The notes beneath the pieces are model-generated. The model saw only the letters and a program-made list of their open reading frames with translations. It did no database searches and had not been told where the DNA came from. The position numbers and the translations under genes were made by a program. DNA of 64,000 nt from Caballeronia pedi. Its GTDB lineage: Bacteria > Pseudomonadota > Gammaproteobacteria > Burkholderiales > Burkholderiaceae. The stretch covers positions 310,001-374,000 of the forward strand of contig NZ_FCOE02000004.1 of assembly GCF_001544915.2 (NCBI RefSeq), read 5' to 3'. Of this stretch, positions 56,015 to 64,000 are shown piece by piece. Numbering within the stretch: position 1 is the first letter of the stretch; every line of letters begins with the position of its first letter.

Positions 56015-57313
56015 ATGCATCGCATAACCAATACCGGACGGGTCAATCTCGGTCATCTCTTCTGGCTTCGCTCGCTCGCGATCATCGGCCAATTGACGAC
56101 CATCGCCGTCGTGCAGATCTTCTTCGGCGCGAAGCTCCCGCTGCCCGCGATGCTGCTCGTGATCGCGCTGGAGATGATCTTCAACGGCCTCACGTGGCTG
56201 CGCGTCGCGCGGGCGCGGCCGGAGACCAATCTCGAACTGTTCGGCCAGATGTGGGTCGACCTCGGCGCGCTCTCGGCGCTCTTGTTCCTCTCCGGCGGCG
56301 CGACCAATCCGTTCGTCACGCTCTATCTGCCGTCGCTCGCGATCGCCGCCGCCGTGCTGCCGTGGACGATGATGACCTGCCTCGCGCTCTTCGCCGTCGC
56401 GTGTTACGCGCTGCTCAGCTACAACTACGTACCGCTCAATATCGAGAATCCGGCCAATCTCTTCGATTATTTCCGCACCGGCCTGTGGGTGAACTTCATG
56501 GTGAGCGTCGGGCTGATCGGCTGGTTCGTCGCGCGCATGTCGCGGGCGCTGCGCGTGCGCGACGCCGCCCTCGCCGATGCCCAGCAACGCCATCTGCGCG
56601 ATGAGCGCGCGGTCGCGCTCGGCGTGCAGGCGGCGACCGTCGCGCACGAGATGGGCACGCCGCTTTCGACCATCGCGATGCTGTCGGAGGAATTGCGCGA
56701 CTCCGCCGCTCACGACAAAAACCTCGCGCCCTACGCGGCCGATTTCGAATTGCTCGAGCAGCAGATGGCGCTCTGCACCTCCGCGCTCGCGCGCCTGCGC
56801 AGCCGTGCGACCGGCCCGTCGAGCCGTCAGGCGCTCGGCGAATGGCTGCCGAGTTTCATCGAGCAATGGCGTCTGCGGCATCCGCAGGTGAAATTCGCGC
56901 AGATCGACCGGACGCCCGCGAATGCGTCGATCGACGATGCGGTGGCCGTCGGCCAGATCCTCACGATCCTGCTCGATAACGCCGCGCGCGCGAGCAGCGA
57001 ATCGGTGACGCTGCAGGCGTCGGCGGAAACCATCGACCAACTGGATTACGTGCGCTTCGATGTGTGCGATCGCGGTCCGGGCATTCCGCCCGCGTTGCGC
57101 GCCACGCTCGGCGCGGGACCGGTCGACAGCACGCAGGGCGGCCACGGCGTCGGGCTTTATCTGGCGTTCGCGGCGGCGGCGCGGCTCGCAGGCTCGATCG
57201 AACTGATCGACGGCAAGCCGCGCGGCACCTGCGCGGTGTTGCGCCTGCCGAATCGCGGCGCGGTCACGGCGCCGGCGCACACGGCAAGAACTGAACGAAG
57301 CGGCGCGGCCTGA
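56015..57313 (+). CDS. regB: Redox sensor histidine kinase RegB/PrrB type
   Basis: Membrane sensor kinase that reads the redox state of the quinone pool and phosphorylates RegA. The 432-residue product has six hydrophobic segments (about 15-175), including the quinone-binding heptad GGATNPF (94-100) characteristic of RegB. The H-box is VAHEMGTPLSTIAML (H211). A cysteine at about 254 (QQMALCTSALARL) is in the place of the redox-switch cysteine. The ATPase motifs are LLDNAARAS, DRGPGIPP and GGHGVGLYLAFAAA. regA follows after 41 bp. Confidence 0.92.
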   Translation: MHRITNTGRVNLGHLFWLRSLAIIGQLTTIAVVQIFFGAKLPLPAMLLVIALEMIFNGLTWLRVARARPETNLELFGQMWVDLGALSALLFLSGGATNPFVTLYLPSLAIAAAVLPWTMMTCLALFAVACYALLSYNYVPLNIENPANLFDYFRTGLWVNFMVSVGLIGWFVARMSRALRVRDAALADAQQRHLRDERAVALGVQAATVAHEMGTPLSTIAMLSEELRDSAAHDKNLAPYAADFELLEQQMALCTSALARLRSRATGPSSRQALGEWLPSFIEQWRLRHPQVKFAQIDRTPANASIDDAVAVGQILTILLDNAARASSESVTLQASAETIDQLDYVRFDVCDRGPGIPPALRATLGAGPVDSTQGGHGVGLYLAFAAAARLAGSIELIDGKPRGTCAVLRLPNRGAVTAPAHTARTERSGAA

Positions 57314-57354
57314 ACTCGAACACAGGCTCGCCCGAACGGCTACGGAGAAAAAAC

Positions 57355-57897
57355 ATGAGCGATACCAACTTCCTGATCATCGACGACGACGAAGTCTTTG
57401 CCGGCATTCTTGCTCGCGGCCTGACGCGGCGCGGCTTCACCCCGCATCAGGCGCACGACGCCGACGAGGCGCTGAAGCTCGCGAACCAGCACAAGTTCGG
57501 CCAGATCACGGTCGATCTTCACCTGGGCAACGATTCCGGGCTGCGGCTCGTCGCACCGCTGCGCGATCTTCAGCCCGACGCGCGCATTCTCGTTCTGACC
57601 GGCTACGCGAGCATCGCAACCGCCGTGCAGGCGGTGAAGGACGGCGCGGACAACTATCTGGCGAAGCCGGCGAACGTCGAGACGATTCTCTCCGCGCTCC
57701 ACGAGCAGGCGAGCGAGCAGACGGCCGAGGAAGCAATCGAGAATCCGACGCTGCTCTCGGTTGCGCGGCTCGAATGGGAGCATATCCAGCGCGCGCTCGC
57801 CGAGAACAACGGCAATATTTCGGCGACGGCGCGCGCGCTCAACATGCATCGGCGCACGCTGCAGCGCAAGCTGGCGAAGAAGCCGGTGAGGCAGTAA
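57355..57897 (+). CDS. regA: Redox response regulator RegA/PrrA type
   Basis: Response regulator of the Reg/Prr/Act system controlling respiration, redox and carbon metabolism genes. The 180-residue product has a receiver domain with phospho-acceptor D54 (ITVDLHLGNDSGL) and conserved LVLTGYASIATAV and YLAKP. A short linker and a Fis-type helix-turn-helix follow at the C-terminus (GNISATARALNMHRRTLQRK). This compact layout defines the family. It is downstream of regB and clearly co-transcribed. Confidence 0.93.
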   Translation: MSDTNFLIIDDDEVFAGILARGLTRRGFTPHQAHDADEALKLANQHKFGQITVDLHLGNDSGLRLVAPLRDLQPDARILVLTGYASIATAVQAVKDGADNYLAKPANVETILSALHEQASEQTAEEAIENPTLLSVARLEWEHIQRALAENNGNISATARALNMHRRTLQRKLAKKPVRQ

Positions 57898-58314
57898 GAC
57901 GGGAGGGGCGGCGCGGCATGGCGCAAGCAGAAGCGCAAAAAGCGGCGCCCCAAAAAAGAACCGCCCAAGCCGGGTGCCAAGGGCGGTAATCGGAGAGTTG
58001 CAACGACTACATGCGTGAACATGGAACACGCACGTAGAAAGCATACGTTCCAGCGTTGCCTGTCCAAATAAGAAAAATCCGAATTAAGAATTCACTTAGT
58101 TTCTCTGCGTTTTAGCAGCAATTAGCCGATTTCTTTCGGCTGTTCTTCATTGACCTTTCGCCGATATTCCGGCGTCCATTCTCAAGGCGTTATCCCGTTC
58201 ATACGCGCTCAAGAAAAATGAAACGAGCGCCGTAAAGCCACTCTGTGCGCGAACCTCGGTTTGCGCTGCGCCGGCCGCGGACGTCGTCTGCGGGGCGCGA
58301 CAGAGGAGACATCG
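57898..58314. other. Non-coding region between regA and the chemoreceptor gene
   Basis: About 415 bp without a convincing gene, AT-richer than its surroundings from 58060 to 58150. It has an ACCGCCC (57960-57966) / GGGCGGT (57981-57987) inverted repeat with a T-run only on the minus side, and a small hairpin AGCCGA...TCGGCT near 58125. A GCCGATAT at 58160-58167 resembles a flagellar sigma-28 -10 element but has no TAAA partner at the right distance. Confidence 0.4.
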
Positions 58315-59874
58315 ATGAAATGGTTTGACCGCCTGTCCGTGCTCAGCAAGCTGTTGCTGTCTTTCGCGGTCGTGATTCTGTTCACCGCGTGCGTGGGCGT
58401 CACCGGCGTGGTTTCGCTCGCGAAAATGAACGGACTGATCGAGGAAATCGGCGATCGTCACATGGACGGCCTGTACTGGGTCGAGGAAGCCAACAAGCAC
58501 AAGCTCAACACGGATCTCGCCGCCGCCAACCTGACCTTCGCCGACGATGCAGGCAAGGACAAGCTGAAGGAAGGCATGTCGGCTTCGCTCGACAGCATGC
58601 ATCGCGCGTTCGAGAACTTGCGCCCGACGATGCGCTCCGCCGAGAGCATCGCGCTGTACGACACGGCGAGCAAGTCCGTCGCCGGGTGGGAGGACATCGT
58701 GCTGATGCAGATGGGCAAGAAGCCGATGCCGGTCGACGTCGACCAGATGGGTCTCATCGCGCGCGCGATCGCTGCGAGCGAAAAGGCGCGCGATTCGCTG
58801 GAGCGTCTCGCCGACTTCAAAAGGAAGCGCGCGACCGACGCGCGCCGTGACGCGGCATCGGAATATGAAACGATGCGCATCGTCATGCTCGCGCTCGTGT
58901 TCGGCGCGATGGTCGCGGGCGCGCTGCTCGCGGCGCTGATCGGACGGCGTCTTGCCGCGCAACTGGGCGGCGAGCCGGCCTATGCCGCCGATATCGCCGA
59001 CCGCATCGCGCGCGGCGATCTGACGACGCGCGTCGCCACGCGCCACGGCGATGACTCCAGCATGCTCGCGAGCCTCGGCAACATGAGCACGAAGCTGGCG
59101 GATATCGTCGGCGGGATTCGCCATTCCAGCGAATCGATTCTGTTCGCATCGCGCGAAATCGCGCAGGGCAACACCGATCTGTCGCAGCGCACGGAAGAGC
59201 AGGCGGCCTCGCTGGAGGAAACCGCGTCGAGCATGGAGCAGCTCACGCAGACGGTGCGCCAGAACGCGAGCAACGCCGACGAAGCGAGCGGCCTCGCGCG
59301 CGGCGCGTCGGATGTGTCGGCGCGCGGCAGCGAGCTGGTCGGCGAAGTGGTCGAGAACATGCGTGAACTGGCGTCGGGCTCCAAGCGCATGACGGACATC
59401 ATCGCCGTGATCGAGGGCATCGCGTTCCAGACCAATATCCTCGCGCTGAACGCCGCCGTGGAAGCGGCGCGCGCGGGCGAGGAAGGCCGCGGCTTCGCCG
59501 TGGTGGCGGGCGAAGTGCGCTCGCTCGCGCAACGCAGCGCGATGTCGGCGAAGGAGATCAAGGAACTGATCGAGGCATCGACGGCGCGCGTCGACAGCGG
59601 CGCGGCGCTCGCCGAACGCGCCGGCGCGACGATGGCCGAAGTCACGCAGGCCGTGCAGCGCGTGACGGACATCATGGCGCAGATCTCGTCGGCGTCGCAC
59701 GAACAGAGCACGGGCATCGAGCAGGTGAATCGCGCTGTCGCGCAGATGGATCAGGTGACGCAGCAGAACGCGGCGCTGGTCGAACAGGCGGCGGCCGCGG
59801 CGGGCGCGATGGCCGATCAGGCCGAGCAGTTGAAGGGCGCCGTCGCGGTCTTCGAACTGGATCGTGGCGCCTGA
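58315..59874 (+). CDS. Methyl-accepting chemotaxis protein
   Basis: Inner-membrane chemoreceptor. The 519-residue product has an N-terminal membrane segment (about 11-32), a four-helix-bundle-type periplasmic ligand domain (about 35-190) and a second membrane segment (about 200-220). HAMP follows, then the signalling domain with the hairpin tip [42 protein letters not shown], given here only as a span near 385-425. Methylation-helix Glu/Gln pairs flank it. No C-terminal CheR-tethering pentapeptide. GAGGAG precedes ATG 58315. It is alone, with no che genes nearby. Ligand unknown. Confidence 0.93.
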   Translation: MKWFDRLSVLSKLLLSFAVVILFTACVGVTGVVSLAKMNGLIEEIGDRHMDGLYWVEEANKHKLNTDLAAANLTFADDAGKDKLKEGMSASLDSMHRAFENLRPTMRSAESIALYDTASKSVAGWEDIVLMQMGKKPMPVDVDQMGLIARAIAASEKARDSLERLADFKRKRATDARRDAASEYETMRIVMLALVFGAMVAGALLAALIGRRLAAQLGGEPAYAADIADRIARGDLTTRVATRHGDDSSMLASLGNMSTKLADIVGGIRHSSESILFASREIAQGNTDLSQRTEEQAASLEETASSMEQLTQTVRQNASNADEASGLARGASDVSARGSELVGEVVENMRELASGSKRMTDIIAVIEGIAFQTNILALNAAVEAARAGEEGRGFAVVAGEVRSLAQRSAMSAKEIKELIEASTARVDSGAALAERAGATMAEVTQAVQRVTDIMAQISSASHEQSTGIEQVNRAVAQMDQVTQQNAALVEQAAAAAGAMADQAEQLKGAVAVFELDRGA

Positions 59875-60023
59875 AAAGCGCGCACGGTTCGGGCGGCGGT
59901 TGGCGAAACGGTCGTAATATCGGCTCGCTTGCCACTCGAGGGTCCGCTCCGTACACTCGCGCCTGTTTTTCCAACAAGCGCGCCGCACGGACGGCGCCTC
60001 ACCGCCGAGAAGGAGCCCCGCAG

Positions 60024-61325
60024 ATGTCCGATTCCTATTTCCCGCGCTGGCCGGTCCAGGCCGATGCCGAGGCGGGGCGCGTCGTCGCTCCCGACGAGCG
60101 TCTGCCCTGGCCGCAGATGATCGCGATGGGCATTCAGCACGTCGTCGCAATGTTCGGCTCGACCGTGCTCGCCCCGCTCCTGATGGGCTTCGATCCCAAT
60201 CTGTGCATTTTCATGTCGGGCATCGGCACGCTGCTGTTCTTCGTGCTGGTCGGCGGCCGCGTGCCGAGCTATCTCGGTTCGAGCTTCGCGTTCATCGGTC
60301 TCGTGATCGCGGTGACGGGCTACGGCGGACACGGTCCGAACCTGAACATCGGGGTCGCGCTCGGCGGGATCATCGCGTGCGGCGTGGCTTACGCGATCAT
60401 CGGTCTGATCGTCGCGGCGGTCGGCACGAAGTGGATCGAAACGCTGATGCCGCCGGTCGTGACGGGCGCGATCGTCTGCGTGATCGGGCTGAATCTCGCG
60501 CCGATCGCCGTGAAGGGCGTGATGGGCAGCAGCTTCGAATCGTGGATGGCGCTCGTCACCGTGCTGTGCGTGGGCGGCGTCGCCGTGTTCGCGCGCGGCA
60601 TGGCGCAGCGGCTCCTGATTCTGATCGGCCTCGCTATCGCCTACCTCATTTACGCCGTGCTGACCAACGGCATGGGCATGGGCAAGTCGGTGGACTTTGC
60701 GATCGTCGCGAACGCCGCGTGGTTCGGCATGCCGCATTTCACCGCGCCCGTGTTCCAGGCTCCGGCGATGACGCTGATCGCGCCGGTCGCGATCATTCTC
60801 GTCGCGGAGAATCTCGGGCACATCAAGGCCGTCGGCGCGATGACGGGCAGGAGTCTCGACAAGTACATCGGCCGCGCGTTCATCGGCGACGGGCTCGCGA
60901 CGATCGCGTCGGGCTTCGCGGGCGGCACGGGCGTGACGACGTATGCCGAGAACATCGGCGTGATGGCCGTCACCAAGATCTATTCGACGCTCGTGTTCGT
61001 GATCGCCGCGCTGTTCGCGATCGTGCTCGGGTTTTCGCCGAAGTTCGGCGCGCTGATCCAGACCATTCCAGGGCCGGTGCTGGGCGGCGTGTCCATCGTC
61101 GTGTTCGGCCTGATCGCGGTGACGGGCGCGCGGATCTGGGTCGTCAACAAGGTGGATTTTTCGGACAACCGCAATCTGATCGTCGCGGCGGTGACGCTCG
61201 TGCTCGGCACCGGCGATTTCACACTGAAGCTCGGCGGGTTCGCGCTCGGCGGCATCGGGACGGCTACGTTCGGCGCGATCATTTTTTATGCGTTGCTGCG
61301 GCGGCGCGGCAGCGGCGTCGTCTGA
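60024..61325 (+). CDS. NCS2-family nucleobase:cation symporter (UraA/RutG-like)
   Basis: Inner-membrane importer for uracil or another nucleobase. The 433-residue product has about 14 membrane segments and the NCS2 hallmarks MGIQHVVAMFGSTVLAPLLM (near 34-53), LVAENLGHIKAVG (substrate Glu), and GGTGVTTYAENIGVMAVTKI (second substrate Glu). The pattern TTYAENIG fits the uracil/pyrimidine branch rather than the xanthine branch, but substrate is inferred. AAGGAG lies 9 nt before ATG 60024. It is convergent with the antiporter gene. Confidence 0.92.
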   Translation: MSDSYFPRWPVQADAEAGRVVAPDERLPWPQMIAMGIQHVVAMFGSTVLAPLLMGFDPNLCIFMSGIGTLLFFVLVGGRVPSYLGSSFAFIGLVIAVTGYGGHGPNLNIGVALGGIIACGVAYAIIGLIVAAVGTKWIETLMPPVVTGAIVCVIGLNLAPIAVKGVMGSSFESWMALVTVLCVGGVAVFARGMAQRLLILIGLAIAYLIYAVLTNGMGMGKSVDFAIVANAAWFGMPHFTAPVFQAPAMTLIAPVAIILVAENLGHIKAVGAMTGRSLDKYIGRAFIGDGLATIASGFAGGTGVTTYAENIGVMAVTKIYSTLVFVIAALFAIVLGFSPKFGALIQTIPGPVLGGVSIVVFGLIAVTGARIWVVNKVDFSDNRNLIVAAVTLVLGTGDFTLKLGGFALGGIGTATFGAIIFYALLRRRGSGVV

Positions 61326-61329
61326 TGCC

Positions 61330-61365
61330 TGACGTCACGCGCGCTTGATGGCGCGCGTGACGTCA
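61330..61365. terminator. 15-bp perfect hairpin between convergent genes
   Basis: TGACGTCACGCGCGC (61330-61344) and GCGCGCGTGACGTCA (61351-61365) are perfect inverted repeats with a TTGATG loop. The right arm includes the antiporter stop codon (61363-61365). No U-tract follows on either strand, so termination may rely on the very stable stem. Confidence 0.5.
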
Positions 61366-63012
61366 CCCGCCCGTCCCGCGCTTCCGATTCACGATCGCCG
61401 TCTCCGACAAATCGATCTCCCGCATCAGCTTGTTCAGCGTCTCGTCGTTGATATGCTGAAGCGTGCGCAGCCTCAGCAACTCCGCGCGTTCGGCCCGCAG
61501 CGCCGACATCTTGAGCCGCGTCTCCACCATCTCGCTCTTCTTTGCCGCCACGCGCGGTGCTTCTTCGTCGCCGAGCGATTCGAGCCGACGCCGGTACATG
61601 CCCATCACGCGCGCGGTGGAATCGGCGCAGCGCGCGGACCCGGCTTCGTCCATCTGCTCGATCAGCTCATCGTGCGTTTCGTCGATCGCGCGAATCGCCG
61701 CCTGCGCCGCGCGGCGGCGCGCCATGCGTTCTTCCGTCGCGTGCGGATTGCGCTCGCGTTCGATGCCGCGCAGCATCAGCGGCAAGCCGACGACCGCGAT
61801 CAGCAGCGACACCAGAATCACCGCCGACGCGATGAAAATCGCCAGATCGCGCCCTGGGAGCATCACGGGCAACGACAGCACGCCCGCAAGCGTCACGGCG
61901 CCGCGCACGCCGCCGATCGTCGTCAGCGCGAGCGTGCGAACGCCGGGCGCGGCGCTGTCGAGGCCCTGTTTCGCAGTCTTGCGCGCCGCGACCCAGCGCA
62001 GCGAATACACCCAGACGAAACGCAGCGAATAGAGCGCGACCAGCGTCGCGAGCACATAGCCGATCAACAGGCCGACTTGCTCGTTGCCGTCGTGATGCGC
62101 CTCGATCAGCGCCTGCCCGATGATGTGCGGAAACTGCAGCCCGAGCAGGATGAAAACCATGCCGTTGAAGACGAATTCGATCATCGTCCAGGTGCTCGTC
62201 ATGCGCACGCGCACCGCGCTCGGAATGCCTTCGCGCAGGCTTTGGATGTTCATCATCATGCCCGCCGACACCGCCGCCAGAATGCCCGAGCAGCCCACGT
62301 GCTCGGCCATCACGTAGGCCGCGAACGGAATCAGGATCGTGAGGATCACGCCGGCGGCGGGGTCGTCGTCCTCGGAGAATCGCAGGAGACGCGACGGAAT
62401 CTCGGTGACGGCCCAACTGATCGCCGCGCCGATCACGATCCCGCCCGCCGCGATGATGAAAAAGCTGATCGTCGCGTCGCGCAGCGAGAACACGCCCGTC
62501 AGCGCGGCGGCGATCGCGAACTTCAGCGCGACGAGGCCCGACGCGTCGTTCATGAGCGCTTCGCCTTCGAGAATGTGCATCAGGCCTGCCGGAATGCGGT
62601 TGCGCCCGGCGATGCCCGTCAGCGCGACGGCGTCGGTCGGCGAGAGCACGGCGGCGAGCGCGAACGCGACGGGCAGCGGCATCGTCGGGATCATCGCGTG
62701 CAGGAAGTAGCCGAGCACGCCGACGGTGATGAACACGAGCCCGAGCGCGAGCATCAGGATCGCGCGGCGCTGCATGTAGAGCTCGCGCTTCGGAATGCGC
62801 CAGCCGTCCGCGAACAGTAGGGGCGGAATGAACAGCAGCATGAAGAGTTCGGGATCGAACGTGACGTGCAGCGCGAAGCCCGGCCAGGCGAGGCACGCGC
62901 CGAGCGCGATCTGGATGAGCGGTAGCGGCAGCTTGATCGGCAGCAGGCTCAGGCCGAAACCTGAGAGCGCCACGGCCAGCAGAAGAATGAGGACGGTGAA
63001 GACGATTTCCAT
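61363..63012 (-). CDS. CPA1-family Na+/H+ antiporter
   Basis: Cation:proton antiporter of the bacterial NhaP/CPA1 group. The 549-residue product has twelve to thirteen membrane segments, LSPTDAVALTGIAGR and EALMNDASGLVALKFAIA (the ND-type ion-binding aspartate), and GGVRGAVTLAGVLSLP. A hydrophilic cytoplasmic tail of about 130 residues is rich in Arg/Glu helices and begins near RGIERERNPHATEERM. First base 63012 (MEIVFTVLILLL) fits the membrane start; the frame is open further upstream but not plausible as protein. Confidence 0.92.
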   Translation of the reverse strand: MEIVFTVLILLLAVALSGFGLSLLPIKLPLPLIQIALGACLAWPGFALHVTFDPELFMLLFIPPLLFADGWRIPKRELYMQRRAILMLALGLVFITVGVLGYFLHAMIPTMPLPVAFALAAVLSPTDAVALTGIAGRNRIPAGLMHILEGEALMNDASGLVALKFAIAAALTGVFSLRDATISFFIIAAGGIVIGAAISWAVTEIPSRLLRFSEDDDPAAGVILTILIPFAAYVMAEHVGCSGILAAVSAGMMMNIQSLREGIPSAVRVRMTSTWTMIEFVFNGMVFILLGLQFPHIIGQALIEAHHDGNEQVGLLIGYVLATLVALYSLRFVWVYSLRWVAARKTAKQGLDSAAPGVRTLALTTIGGVRGAVTLAGVLSLPVMLPGRDLAIFIASAVILVSLLIAVVGLPLMLRGIERERNPHATEERMARRRAAQAAIRAIDETHDELIEQMDEAGSARCADSTARVMGMYRRRLESLGDEEAPRVAAKKSEMVETRLKMSALRAERAELLRLRTLQHINDETLNKLMREIDLSETAIVNRKRGTGG

Positions 63013-63343
63013 GGGTGCGCGAGCGGTGACGAGCCGAAAGTTTAGCGCTTGCCTGGGACGCGGGCAGCGGCGGCGTTGTCTTGGGGGGTGTTTGGCCGGA
63101 TCCCGTGATCGTTTCGGTATATTGGCGTTGCCCCGCACAGGGGCAACGCTAATAAACCAACACGAACACGGGACCCGGCGAAAAAACCGCACCGCAACGG
63201 TGCACGTTGCACAGAAAACCGCCTGCCGACGGTGCACGCCACGGTCAAACCATCGACGAATCACGCCACGCCGTGCGCATGGAGCTTGCTTTAGCGAAAG
63301 CTACGGGACATCGAGACTCCCGGCGAGATCATCGAGGGCTGTT
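63013..63343 (+). other. Structured leader region upstream of the EAL gene
   Basis: Non-coding. It contains a TATATT (63118-63123), a perfect 9-bp hairpin CGTTGCCCC (63126-63134) / GGGGCAACG (63140-63148), and a second hairpin GCACCG-CAA-CGGTGC (63189-63203). The 9-mer CGGTGCACG is repeated at 63198-63206 and 63230-63238, and a GNRA-type TAGC-GAAA-GCTA hairpin lies near 63292-63303. No known riboswitch class was recognised. Confidence 0.45.
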
Positions 63344-63421
63344 ATGAAAATGGTATGGGACCGATCCGGCGCGGGTCCGCAGGGCAAGGGGAACGTTCAG
63401 ACGAGGGCATCGTCATGGTGA
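63344..63421 (+). CDS. 25-codon leader ORF overlapping the EAL gene start
   Basis: ATG 63344 preceded by GAGGG at 6-nt spacing opens MKMVWDRSGAGPQGKG... and stops at TGA 63419-63421, seven bases into the EAL gene (ATGGTGA). The product resembles no protein I know. The arrangement suggests translational coupling or a leader peptide rather than a functional protein. Confidence 0.4.
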   Translation: MKMVWDRSGAGPQGKGNVQTRASSW

Positions 63422-64000
63422 TCGCAAATCCCGAGAAAACGACGATTTCCGCGCGCAGTTTCGAACTCGGCGTGACGTCGGGCTTCGACCGCTATTCGGT
63501 CGAGCACGGCGACTGGACACTGTCGAGCGTTTTTCAGCCGGTGTTCAGCCTGTCGCACATGCGCGCGGTCGGCTACGAAGGCCTGCTGCGCGCGCACGAC
63601 GCGCTCGATCGCCCGGTGTCGCCGCTCGATGTGTTCGGGCAGGCATCGCGCGTCGGCGAAGCGTTGCAGATCGACCGCCTCGCGCAGGCGCTGCATCTCG
63701 AGAACTTCAAGATGCTCGGCGCGCAGACCGAATGGCTGTTTCTCAACGTTCATCCCGGCGCGCTGACCGAGCCGTATCACGCGGCCGCGCTGCTCGCGAA
63801 TCTCAAGCGTCTCAACATCGAGCCGCGCCGCGTCGTGCTCGAAGTGCTGGAGCAAAGCGCGGAAGATATCGAGCGGCTCGCGCTCGCAGTGCAGCAGTTC
63901 CGCGATCACGGCTTTTTCATCGCACTGGACGATTTCGGCGCGGGGCACACGAACATCGAGCGGATCTGGCAGCTCGATCCGGATATCGTCAAGCTCGATC
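63415..64000 (+). CDS. EAL-domain protein, probable c-di-GMP phosphodiesterase (3' end outside window)
   Basis: Predicted cyclic-di-GMP phosphodiesterase or sensor. The visible 195 residues are an EAL domain from about residue 35. The signature is YEGLLR (EGL in place of EAL), followed by LFLNVHPG (metal Asn), LEVLEQ (ExxE) and IALDDFGAGHTN (DDFG loop), so most catalytic residues seen so far are present. The C-terminal part is outside the window, so a GGDEF or other domain cannot be excluded. ATG 63415 has GAGG 9 nt upstream; an in-frame ATG at 63355 lacks a site. It overlaps a 25-codon leader ORF. Confidence 0.88.
   Translation, partial: MVIANPEKTTISARSFELGVTSGFDRYSVEHGDWTLSSVFQPVFSLSHMRAVGYEGLLRAHDALDRPVSPLDVFGQASRVGEALQIDRLAQALHLENFKMLGAQTEWLFLNVHPGALTEPYHAAALLANLKRLNIEPRRVVLEVLEQSAEDIERLALAVQQFRDHGFFIALDDFGAGHTNIERIWQLDPDIVKLD

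Noticed and set aside
57960..57987. ACCGCCC/GGGCGGT inverted repeat as the regA terminator
   Set aside because: No T-run follows on the plus strand; the T-run is on the minus side where no gene is read.
58160..58167. GCCGATAT as a flagellar sigma-28 promoter of the chemoreceptor gene
   Set aside because: No TAAA-type -35 occurs about 15 bp upstream.
63126..63150. CGCACAGGGGCAA resembles the opening of a GEMM-I c-di-GMP riboswitch upstream of an EAL gene
   Set aside because: The bases form a simple perfect hairpin (CGTTGCCCC/GGGGCAACG), and the other GEMM-I conserved blocks (GGGACGCAAAGCC-type) are missing.

Overview
The window is the replication-origin region of a beta-proteobacterial main chromosome, most like chromosome 1 of Burkholderia sensu lato (Caballeronia, Paraburkholderia or Burkholderia). 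The evidence is the order rnpA-rpmH-(oriC)-dnaA-dnaN-gyrB, strong GC bias in third codon positions, and Burkholderiaceae-type blocks: def-fmt-rsmB-DUF4390-ntrYX, mreBCD-mrdA-rodA facing gatCAB, metXW-ampG, and regBA. This genus placement rests on gene content and remembered family features, not on a database search.

Layout. 1-6.6 kb: ribosome/RNase P genes, candidate oriC, and the replication genes dnaA, dnaN and gyrB, each closed by a terminator. 6.6-11.2 kb: an AraC/GyrI-type regulator, a zinc-ribbon protein, the rRNA helicase DbpA, a multidrug-type MFS exporter and a DUF488 protein. 11.17-11.98 kb: a tRNA-Lys(CTT) gene with a partial copy of its 3' end about 720 bp away. The copies bracket a small gene and decayed reading frames, apparently a scar of an integrated element. 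12-18.7 kb: hotdog thioesterase, patatin and OsmC cluster, a 2-hydroxyacid dehydrogenase, GTP-type PEP carboxykinase and a LysR regulator. 18.8-23.3 kb (minus): topB, a thioredoxin-fold protein and dprA. 23.5-32 kb: def, fmt, a LysE exporter, htpX, rsmB, a DUF4390 protein and an NtrY/NtrX-like two-component pair. The response regulator of that pair has no AAA+ domain. 32-33.1 kb: tRNA-Phe followed by an atypical family-8 glycosyltransferase. 33.5-37 kb: queC-queE-queD (queuosine/7-deazaguanine), an HpcH/HpaI aldolase and a Sel1-repeat protein. 37-43.5 kb (minus): the rod-shape operon mreB-mreC-mreD-mrdA-rodA. 43.8-49 kb: gatCAB, ppk2 and xth. 48.97-53 kb (minus): metX-metW, ampG and an M48 peptidase, with a pseudoknotted SAM-II-like leader before metX. 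53.2-55.9 kb: a PHD/RelE-type toxin-antitoxin pair, a HAD phosphatase, argB and a cysteine-rich CWC protein. 56-64 kb: redox two-component RegB/RegA, a chemoreceptor, an NCS2 nucleobase permease, a CPA1 Na+/H+ antiporter and a truncated EAL-domain gene with a structured leader and an overlapping leader ORF.

Most of the window is housekeeping core. The parts worth a second look are the metX leader, the tRNA-Lys scar, the EAL leader with its overlapping 25-codon ORF, the GT8 gene after tRNA-Phe, and the short NtrX. No CRISPR array, rRNA operon or complete insertion sequence was seen. I did not find a clearly new defence or biosynthetic system.
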